Shown: in pieces, positions 57,985-64,000 of the stretch | Layout of the letters: each line of letters starts with the position of its first letter | Numbering within the stretch: the first letter of the stretch is position 1 | NCBI GenBank assembly: GCA_964588535.1 | Contig: CAZPQA010000001.1 | Coordinates: 1-64,000, forward strand | Direction: 5' to 3' | DNA from: NaphS2 sp964588535 | Lineage (GTDB): Bacteria > Desulfobacterota > DSM-4660 > Desulfatiglandales > Desulfatiglandaceae | Length of the DNA: 64,000 bases | The notes under the pieces: model-generated | The model's database searches: none | Told to the model about the DNA's origin: nothing | What the model saw: only the letters and a program-made list of their open reading frames with translations | Program-made: the position numbers and the translations under genes

Positions 57985-58401
57985 TCACATATATTGGGTC
58001 GCACAGGTTTGTTCACTTCCCGCTGTCTCTTTTCTCTGCGTTGTGGCAGCGATCACTACATTCAGAAATGTTTCCATCCCAAAAGGCTTACTCAAGCGGG
58101 TCACCACTTGCGGCATGTCTTCGTCCAGGAGTCTTTGATCTGAAGGGTTTCCCGTCATAATAATGATTTTTTCTTCCCGTCCTGTTTTGCGCATCCTTTT
58201 CAGCATGCTCACCCCATCCACGCGGGGCATATTGATGTCGGTTATCACCAGATCGAAATGATTTTCCTCCAGTTTTTCCAGGGACTCCTGACCGTCTCTG
58301 GCCAGACTAACTTCAAAACCCCGATGCAGCAGCACTTCCTCCAACAGAAATCGAATGCCTTTTTCATCATCAACCACCAGTACTTTGATTGGTTTTTTCA
58401 T
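57985..58401 (-). CDS. CheY-like single-domain response regulator
   Basis: A 138-residue stand-alone receiver domain. VLVVDDEKGIRFLLEEVLL holds the acidic pocket, LVITDINMPRVDG the phosphoacceptor aspartate, IIIMTGNPSD the threonine, and VVTRLSKPFGMETFL the conserved lysine. There is no output domain; the last 15 residues (QRKETAGSEQTCATQ) are a polar tail. It lies between murF and mraY in the dcw cluster, 16 bp before mraY and 37 bp after murF, an unusual place. No kinase is nearby. It may couple division to a signal, or be a chance insertion. Confidence 0.92.
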   Translation of the reverse strand: MKKPIKVLVVDDEKGIRFLLEEVLLHRGFEVSLARDGQESLEKLEENHFDLVITDINMPRVDGVSMLKRMRKTGREEKIIIMTGNPSDQRLLDEDMPQVVTRLSKPFGMETFLNVVIAATTQRKETAGSEQTCATQYM

Positions 58402-58438
58402 TTCACCCTTTCCTCCTCATTTGTGGGCTAAACGGGTC

Positions 58439-59917
58439 CTAAGAATCCCCAAACCGCAATCCGAAATGCTTTTGAAGACCTTTCGACACCTTTTCAAATT
58501 GCATCATTCTGGAACCTTTAAGAAAAACCATGTCTTTGGACTTTATTTCCTGAATTATTTTTGTGGTCAGTTCATCATGGGTTTTTGAAATGATGACACG
58601 ATTTGAAGGCATGCCTGCAGCGATGGCCCCTTCTTTCACGTCTTTTGCATGAATTCCCATGGTGAAGAGCCACGAAGCGCCTGAATCAGCAATCCTTCTG
58701 CCGGCCTCCCGATGGGCGGAAGGCGCTGCCTCTCCCAACTCCAGCATATCCCCGAGCCCCACGAAGAACCGACCGTCTTTTTTTACCATTGGCGCGGCGG
58801 AGTGAAGTGCAGCTTTTAAAGCGGATGGGTTGGCATTATAGGTGTCATCAATCAGAAGAATGTCTTTTTGAAGGGGTATGCTTTGAAACCGTCCTTTGAT
58901 GCCGGAAAATGTGCCCAGGCCTTTTATAATGTGCTCCATGGGTTCATCAAGGCTCAATCCAATGGCAGCGGCAGCCAGTGCATTTTTTACATTGTGAACA
59001 CCCGATACACCCAAAGTGATTGGCCAGCTGTTGCCGTCACAGATCAAATCAAAACGCATCCCTTCAATTCCGCAATTCTTGATATTGATGCCTCGAATCC
59101 TGTTTCTTTTCTCCAGACCGAATGTGATGTAAGGGCACAATGCATCGTGCCCAGTTGTAAGGGCACGATGCATCGTGCCCCTACCGGCAAATCGGGCGGC
59201 GTGCTTCATCAGTATCTCATCATCACCATTCAATATGATTTTGGCTTCGGGCGATAATTTCCCCATCATTTCTGTTTTGGCCTCAGCAACGCCGTCGATA
59301 TTGCCCAATCCTTCTAAATGGGCCATCCCAACATTCAGGATAACCGCCACATCGGGGTTTGAAATTTCAGTCAAACGGGCGATTTCACCTTTATGGTTCA
59401 TACCCATTTCAAGTACCGCCCGCTGATGTGTTTTTTCCAGTTTAAGAATCGTTACGGGCAATCCGATGAGGTTATTGTGATTGCCCGGGTTTTTAAGGGT
59501 TTTGTTCCCCATCTGGAGAATGGCGGCTGTCATTTCTTTAGCAGTCGTTTTTCCAGAACTGCCCGTGATGGCAGCCACTTTAGCCGCATGTTGCCGGCGC
59601 CACCAGGCTGCCAGATCCCCCAGGGCCCTGAGGGTGTCATCAACGGCGATGACGGTAATATGGGGCACGTTTTTTAGAGAAGCCGGAAAACCTTTCTGCA
59701 CGACCATGCCGGAGGCACCTTGCATAACGGCCCGTGAAGTAAAATCATGGCCATCAAAACGATCCCCTTTCAATGCCCAGAAAAGCTCGCCCCGTTGAAC
59801 GGTCCTTGAATCAGAATTGAAACCCGAAAAACGTGCCTGGGGGTCTCCGGAAACCATATGGCCCTTCACCGCTGCCACGATTTCTTTTGAAGATATTTTT
59901 CCCCATATGGCGGTCAT
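58439..59917 (-). CDS. murF: UDP-MurNAc-tripeptide D-alanyl-D-alanine ligase MurF with repeat-encoded insert
   Basis: This ligase adds D-Ala-D-Ala. In 492 residues, FNSDSRTVQRGELFWAL, ITGSSGKTTAKEM (ATP loop 119-125), LEMGMNHKGEIARL and LIDDTYNANPSAL are conserved. Residues about 245-263 (RGTMHRALTTGHDALCPY) interrupt the normal LMKHAARFAG...ITFGL run and are encoded by the palindromic repeat at 59130-59184. The frame remains open through it, so the protein is probably made and functional. It overlaps murE by 4 bp. Confidence 0.95.
   Translation of the reverse strand: MTAIWGKISSKEIVAAVKGHMVSGDPQARFSGFNSDSRTVQRGELFWALKGDRFDGHDFTSRAVMQGASGMVVQKGFPASLKNVPHITVIAVDDTLRALGDLAAWWRRQHAAKVAAITGSSGKTTAKEMTAAILQMGNKTLKNPGNHNNLIGLPVTILKLEKTHQRAVLEMGMNHKGEIARLTEISNPDVAVILNVGMAHLEGLGNIDGVAEAKTEMMGKLSPEAKIILNGDDEILMKHAARFAGRGTMHRALTTGHDALCPYITFGLEKRNRIRGINIKNCGIEGMRFDLICDGNSWPITLGVSGVHNVKNALAAAAIGLSLDEPMEHIIKGLGTFSGIKGRFQSIPLQKDILLIDDTYNANPSALKAALHSAAPMVKKDGRFFVGLGDMLELGEAAPSAHREAGRRIADSGASWLFTMGIHAKDVKEGAIAAGMPSNRVIISKTHDELTTKIIQEIKSKDMVFLKGSRMMQFEKVSKGLQKHFGLRFGDS
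59130..59184. repeat. Palindromic repeat inserted in frame inside murF
   Basis: Two copies of a 20-bp palindrome, GGGCACAATGCATCGTGCCC (59133-59152) and GGGCACGATGCATCGTGCCC (59161-59180), are joined by AGTTGTAA and end in CTAC. On the coding strand it begins GTAGGGGCACGATGC. The same two-hairpin plan and near-identical palindrome occur at 61464-61518 in a non-coding gap. It adds about 18 codons in frame to murF. Confidence 0.88.
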
Positions 59918-61437
59918 GTTTTTCCTTGTTCAACTAAAGAAAGTGAGGCGGCCCGGGCCGCCACCAGGCGATCGTCAAAAGCCCGTCTTGTTTTCCCCAT
60001 AATCTGGTAATCTTCATGCCCTTTTCCGGCAATGAGTATCAGGTCTTCTTTTAGAGCCGTATCAACGGCCATTTTGATGGCGGTCTCCCTTTCCAGTTCG
60101 ACCACATAATCTTTTTGTCCGGAAGCAATAACGCCCCTTTCAATTTCATCCGCAATGGCGGCGGGATCTTCCGAACGGGGATTGTCAGAGGTGATGAATA
60201 CTTTGTGGCTGTTCCGGCCCGCCACATGGCCCATTTCATTCCTTTTCCCCGTGTCCCTGTCTCCGCCGCATCCGAAAACCGTCAGGACCCGTCCGCTGGT
60301 AATTTGTTTTGCCGCTCCCAGCGCTTTTTCCAGCGCATCGGGGGTGTGGGCGTAGTCCACCACAATGGCCAATGAACGGGCATTGGGTACCAGTTCCATG
60401 CGCCCCGGAACCCCTTTCAGGCTTTCTATGCCCGAAGCGATGGTCTTTAAACCCACCCCCAAAGTGATGGCCGCGGAGGCTGCGGCCACAATATTGTAAA
60501 TGTCAAAATTTCCGATGAGCGAGGAACGTATATCAATCTCGCCCTTTTTTTTGGAGATGAGCCTCCCGCGAAGCCCCCCCCGGCTGACGGTTACATCTTT
60601 TGCTGTCACATCACATGAGTTATTGAGGCCGTAAGTCATTGTCTTGGCCTCAGTCAATGTTATGAGGTCCGGTCCCCGGGGATCATCAGTATTTATGACG
60701 GCGCTCACAGACCCGTCGGGACTGTTATTTTTAAGGTTTGTAAATAAAAGGCTTTTAGCCTTGAAATAGTCGTCCATGGATTGATGGTAATCCAGGTGGT
60801 CTCTGGAAATATTCGTAAACAAAACCGTGCGAAAGGGACAATCCGCAACCCTTCCCTGATCCAGTGCATGGGAAGATACCTCCATGACCACATCTGTGGC
60901 GGACCGGTCAGCCATTTCACGTAAAATTTTCATCAAATCCAGAGATTCGGGTGTTGTTACGGAAGATTTCAGGCGCAGGTGGGAAATTCGGTGGTTGACG
61001 GTTCCGATAACACCGGGTTTTCTGCCTGCGGCCATGAGTATGGATTCGAGAAGATAACTGGTGGTGGTCTTTCCGTTGGTCCCGGTTATGCCGATCAGGT
61101 TCATGGTCCGAAAAGGGTGTTGATAAAATGATACGGCCAGCTGAGATAACGCTTTTCGGGAGTCGGATGCCTGAATAAATACCGGCATTTGATCTGGTTT
61201 CCGGGTGAGTTTCTGAACAGCAATCTCCGGCGCCACTTCTGACAAAACGGCTGCGGCCCCTCTGGAAACGGCATCCCCGATAAAATCGTGCCCATCCTGC
61301 GCATGCCCCCTAATGGCCACGAAAAGATCCCCCGGCCCTATCTTACGAGAATCATAGTTTACACGAGAGATTTCCACATTCTGTTCGCCCGAAAAGTGTT
61401 TAATGTTGATATTCCCTATGAGTTTTTTTAATTGCAT
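59914..61437 (-). CDS. murE: UDP-MurNAc-L-Ala-D-Glu:meso-DAP ligase MurE
   Basis: This ligase adds the third residue of the muropeptide. In 507 residues, VNYDSRKIGPGDLFVAIRG, ITGTNGKTTTSYLLE (ATP loop) and MEVSSHALDQGRV are conserved, and SDNPRSEDPAAI carries the DNPR motif of enzymes that use meso-diaminopimelate rather than lysine. The ATG at 61437 is chosen because the longer frame (from 61500) reads through the palindromic repeat. The upstream ribosome site is weak. It overlaps murF by 4 bp. Confidence 0.96.
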   Translation of the reverse strand: MQLKKLIGNINIKHFSGEQNVEISRVNYDSRKIGPGDLFVAIRGHAQDGHDFIGDAVSRGAAAVLSEVAPEIAVQKLTRKPDQMPVFIQASDSRKALSQLAVSFYQHPFRTMNLIGITGTNGKTTTSYLLESILMAAGRKPGVIGTVNHRISHLRLKSSVTTPESLDLMKILREMADRSATDVVMEVSSHALDQGRVADCPFRTVLFTNISRDHLDYHQSMDDYFKAKSLLFTNLKNNSPDGSVSAVINTDDPRGPDLITLTEAKTMTYGLNNSCDVTAKDVTVSRGGLRGRLISKKKGEIDIRSSLIGNFDIYNIVAAASAAITLGVGLKTIASGIESLKGVPGRMELVPNARSLAIVVDYAHTPDALEKALGAAKQITSGRVLTVFGCGGDRDTGKRNEMGHVAGRNSHKVFITSDNPRSEDPAAIADEIERGVIASGQKDYVVELERETAIKMAVDTALKEDLILIAGKGHEDYQIMGKTRRAFDDRLVAARAASLSLVEQGKT

Positions 61438-61463
61438 GGTGCTGTTTTTTAATATTTGGTTTT

Positions 61464-61518
61464 GTAGGGGCACGATGCATCGTGCCCAATTGCAGGGCAC
61501 GGCGCACCGTGACCCTAC
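61464..61518. repeat. GTAGGGGCA palindromic repeat between ftsI and murE
   Basis: GTAGGGGCACGATGCATCGT and following CCC (palindrome 61467-61487) is joined by AATTGCA to a second, imperfect palindrome GGGCACGGCGCACCGTGACCC (61495-61515) and ends in TAC. It fills almost all of the gap between ftsI (stop at 61520) and the start of murE at 61437. Near-identical to the copy inside murF. Confidence 0.85.
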
Positions 61519-61519
61519 A

Positions 61520-63505
61520 TCACATGGGTGGTTTGAAATTCACCGTGACGCTTTGAACCGTTTTCAATGGAGATCCGGGATCTGGATTCTGCCTGATGGC
61601 CAGCCCTGATCCTTCGAGACACACTTTCAAGCCCAGGGCACGGCTGCGCTTAAGAACCTCTCTCATCCCCAGGCCGGTGAAATCAGGCAATTGTGCTGCC
61701 TGTTGCGCGTAAGGCAGTGGCAAAGCGGTCTCTGGTGAAATTTGGGGCTCTGCCGCGTTTTCTGGTTTAACGTGCGCCTGTGCCGATTGAACTTTAATAC
61801 TGCTGAGCAAAGAAGGATTGGGACTGATTCTAAGGTGGTTCAGCGCCCATGCGCCCACTTCTTTGAATACGGGGCCTGCCACCAACCCACCGTAGATATG
61901 GCCTTTGGGTTCGTCGATCATCACCATAATTACCAGACGGGGTTTGTCCGACGGAACAAAGCCCACGAAGCTTGCCACATATTTCTTTTTTGAGTATTGC
62001 TTTGTTTCGGGGTCCACTTTCTGTGAAGTTCCCGTTTTTCCGGCAACCTTGTATCCCTCTATGGCGGCCTTTTCGGCTGTTCCCTCCTCGGTTGCTACTC
62101 CCTCAAGAATAGCGGCTACTTTCCGGGCGGTTTTGATGGAAACAGCCCTTTTCACCACCTTTGGATTGGTATTTCCAGTGGTATTTCCGGAATCATCAAC
62201 GATTTTTGAGACAACATATGGACGCATCAGTTTTCCTCCATTTGCGATGGCTGCCATGGCCATGGTCAACTGTAAAGACGTGCTGGTCATACCCTGCCCA
62301 AAAAAAAGTGTTGCCTGATCAATTTTCCTGGCCTTTTTTGCTTCCCTGATAAACCCGCCACGTTCACCCATAAGATCGATTTCCGTTTTTTTTGCAAAAC
62401 CGAAATTTTTCAAATATTCGGTAAATTTCCGGTATCCCAGTTTCTGGCCCATTTTGATGGCCCCGATATTGCTGGAATAGACAATAACATCGGCTGCGGA
62501 AAGGTTGCCGTATTTGTGGGTGTCATGAACCACCCTGCCGCCCACTTTGAATTTGCCCTGCTCACAGTAAAACTGGGTGAGAGGCGAGACAACGGATTCT
62601 TCCAATGCCGCTGCCAGCAAAAAGGCCTTGATTGTAGACCCCGGTTCAAAACAATCCGTTACGGGTCGGTTACGCCATTGATAAGGTTTGTGGCGGGAAA
62701 AGACATTCGGGTTGAATTCGGGCACTACAGCCATCGCCAGAATTTCTCCGGTATACGGGTCCACCACCACACATTGTCCACCTTTTGCTTTTGCTTTTTT
62801 GACAGCTTCCCGAAGCGATTGCTGAGCTTTATACTGAATGTCTTTGTCGATGGTCAGATAAAGGTTATTTATCCTCTGGTCCGAAGCCACGGGCCTTGTG
62901 ACGGCAAAAGGCCGGCCCAGCGCATCTCGCATAAAGGCCAATTTCTCTTGAGGCCCCCGGAGTAGTCCGTCAAACTTTTTTTCAAGACCTTCCAGACCCT
63001 GGTTGTCGGTCCCGGCAAAGCCGATGACATGGGCAGCGATTTCACGGCCGGGATAATAACGTCTTGTTTCGGTGGTGACCCCCAACCCTCTGAGATTAAG
63101 GGCTTTGACCTGTTCAGCCAGGGATTGTGGAATTCTCCTTTTGATCCAGACAAAAGAGCGGTTCTGTTTGAGTCTTTTCAGGATCTGGCTGTTCTTTTCG
63201 CCCAGGACTTTCGAAAGGACTCGGGCTGTTTTGTTTTTGTCTTTTATCTGTTTTGGGTGGGCAAACACCGACCCCACTTGAACGCTGATTGCCAGTTCAT
63301 GCCCTTCTCTGTCATAAATGACACCCCGTTTCGGTGGCAGCTTTGTGGTTCCGATGATGCCGTTTTTCGCTATGCCACGCAGATACTCCTGCTGCAATAC
63401 TTGAAGTTGATAAACCCTGACAAAAATAACGATCAACCCACCCATGAAAAAGACACTTACCAAATGGATACGAAAGCGGATCCACTTTTTTTCCTTAAGC
63501 TTCAT
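61520..63505 (-). CDS. ftsI: Septal peptidoglycan transpeptidase FtsI (PBP3)
   Basis: A class B penicillin-binding protein of 661 residues. One N-terminal membrane segment (IHLVSVFFMGGLIVIFVRVY) is followed by the dimerisation domain and the transpeptidase domain with the catalytic tetrad FEPGSTIKAF (S-x2-K), YSSNIG (S-x-N) and VAGKTGTSQ (K-T-G). After a proline-rich linker the C-terminus bears one PASTA domain (LPDFTGLGMREVLKRSRALG), uncommon in Escherichia-type FtsI but known in deltaproteobacteria and Firmicutes. Its start overlaps ftsL by 4 bp. Confidence 0.95.
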   Translation of the reverse strand: MKLKEKKWIRFRIHLVSVFFMGGLIVIFVRVYQLQVLQQEYLRGIAKNGIIGTTKLPPKRGVIYDREGHELAISVQVGSVFAHPKQIKDKNKTARVLSKVLGEKNSQILKRLKQNRSFVWIKRRIPQSLAEQVKALNLRGLGVTTETRRYYPGREIAAHVIGFAGTDNQGLEGLEKKFDGLLRGPQEKLAFMRDALGRPFAVTRPVASDQRINNLYLTIDKDIQYKAQQSLREAVKKAKAKGGQCVVVDPYTGEILAMAVVPEFNPNVFSRHKPYQWRNRPVTDCFEPGSTIKAFLLAAALEESVVSPLTQFYCEQGKFKVGGRVVHDTHKYGNLSAADVIVYSSNIGAIKMGQKLGYRKFTEYLKNFGFAKKTEIDLMGERGGFIREAKKARKIDQATLFFGQGMTSTSLQLTMAMAAIANGGKLMRPYVVSKIVDDSGNTTGNTNPKVVKRAVSIKTARKVAAILEGVATEEGTAEKAAIEGYKVAGKTGTSQKVDPETKQYSKKKYVASFVGFVPSDKPRLVIMVMIDEPKGHIYGGLVAGPVFKEVGAWALNHLRISPNPSLLSSIKVQSAQAHVKPENAAEPQISPETALPLPYAQQAAQLPDFTGLGMREVLKRSRALGLKVCLEGSGLAIRQNPDPGSPLKTVQSVTVNFKPPM

Positions 63506-63870
63506 GGCAACAAGATGATCTGCTCAGGCTTCGGAGGGCCGAGCCCAAGTTTCTGAATGGCTAAACGTTCCAGATTTCGCGGTGATTTCAGGGTGGCCAG
63601 TTCCAGTTTGAGTTTTTGATTAATTTCTTCGAGCCTCATTTCCTCTTTTTTCAATTGGCTGAGATCATATCCGATCTGGGTTTTTTCAAAATTGGACCAC
63701 ACATATCCAATGCCGGTTCCCATAAAACAGATCAACATCATCAGGATTACAACGACCTGCCTTCGGGTGACATGAAATTTGGAGATTTTTGATTTTTCAT
63801 TCGCCATACGAACCCCGCTTGCGGCGTTACGGGAATTCATCATTTTCGATAGACTGTCCGGGCGGGTCAT
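63502..63870 (-). CDS. ftsL: Cell division protein FtsL
   Basis: A 122-residue bitopic protein. A basic segment (KSKISKFHVTRRQ) precedes one membrane helix (VVVILMMLICFMGTGIGYVW) and a coiled coil (LSQLKKEEMRLEEINQKLKL). The tail ERLAIQKLGLGPPKPEQIIL resembles the FtsL/FtsB-type end that binds FtsQ. Sequence is poorly conserved in this family; position between rsmH and ftsI and this layout make the call firm. The ATG at 63870 has AAAGG upstream and overlaps the rsmH stop. Confidence 0.88.
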   Translation of the reverse strand: MTRPDSLSKMMNSRNAASGVRMANEKSKISKFHVTRRQVVVILMMLICFMGTGIGYVWSNFEKTQIGYDLSQLKKEEMRLEEINQKLKLELATLKSPRNLERLAIQKLGLGPPKPEQIILLP

Positions 63871-64000
63871 GATGATATCCTTTCTGCAACCCTCATGATG
63901 GCGCTGCGTGCTCTCGGGTTATTATGGATTTCCGCTTGTTCTGGCTTTTGGCCCTTTTTGAACAGGCGTCTGAAAGTCGGGGACTTATCACATGCACAAA
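63867..64000 (-). CDS. rsmH: 16S rRNA methyltransferase RsmH (MraW), C-terminal fragment
   Basis: Only the last about 44 residues are in the window: the frame reads FRRLFKKGQKPEQAEI, then NNPRARSAIMRVAERIS and stops at TGA 63867. NPRARSAxxRVAER is the signature end of RsmH, which methylates N4 of C1402 in 16S rRNA. The stop overlaps the ftsL start (ATGA). The gene continues beyond the right edge of the window; this is the usual first part of a dcw cluster. Confidence 0.9.
   Translation of the reverse strand, partial: CACDKSPTFRRLFKKGQKPEQAEIHNNPRARSAIMRVAERISS

Noticed and set aside
1..64000. CRISPR array
   Set aside because: No regularly spaced repeats of 20-40 bp with unique spacers; the iterons at 7094-7373 are short, irregular and on both strands.

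Overview
The window looks like chromosomal DNA of a Gram-negative, anaerobic, probably sulfate-reducing bacterium of the Desulfobacterota. This is inferred from gene content: a full Gram-negative division and cell-wall (dcw) cluster with a meso-DAP-type MurE, many iron-sulfur and molybdopterin proteins, NifX/orange-protein-like and Mrp genes, and an FNR/HcpR-type palindrome. No 16S rRNA is present, so the placement rests on inference.

Region 1 (1-10014) is an AT-rich integrated element of about 10 kb. It is bounded by a 55-bp direct repeat that is the 3' half of a tRNA-Leu(CAG) gene. It carries a tyrosine integrase next to attL, a serine recombinase, the broken remnant of an L,D-transpeptidase, three consecutive secreted proteins sharing a module, a 162-bp inverted-repeat element, a terminase-small-subunit-like protein, a dense ATTCACC iteron array, a primase-helicase and an AlpA-like regulator at the attR end. 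Integrase, AlpA, primase/helicase, iteron origin and TerS together resemble a phage-inducible chromosomal island (phage satellite), here with unusual envelope-protein cargo.

Region 2 (10.0-22.2 kb) is mostly minus strand housekeeping: an ABC-F ATPase, an MFS permease, a YhaM-like OB-HD protein, class II aldolase, an M48-TPR protease, then the operon rplU-rpmA-obg-proB-proA-nadD-rsfS with a clear promoter upstream of rplU.

Region 3 (22.3-36.1 kb, plus strand) is a redox region. An FNR-family palindrome precedes an operon of two NifX-like proteins, two IscU-like scaffolds, an FmdB-like zinc ribbon and an Mrp ATPase. After a terminator comes a soluble, apparently cytoplasmic molybdopterin oxidoreductase with electron-transfer subunits and a crotonase. 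A Kef-type antiporter, a 4Fe-4S protein and a solitary hisF follow.

Region 4 (36.2-45.5 kb) holds tRNA-Val(GAC), pgsA, an envelope lipoprotein pair, miaA, mutL, a phospholipase-C-like protein, a small plus strand operon (Cys-rich protein, methyltransferase, metallo-hydrolase) and a second MBL-fold hydrolase.

Region 5 (45.6-64 kb, minus strand) is a B12-binding-type radical SAM gene followed upstream by the dcw cluster: rsmH (partial), ftsL, ftsI, murE, murF, a CheY-like regulator, mraY, murD, ftsW, murG, murC, murB, ftsQ, ftsA, ftsZ. Palindromic GTAGGGGCA-type repeats have entered this cluster three times, once in frame inside murF. FtsZ carries two C-terminal-peptide-like motifs.
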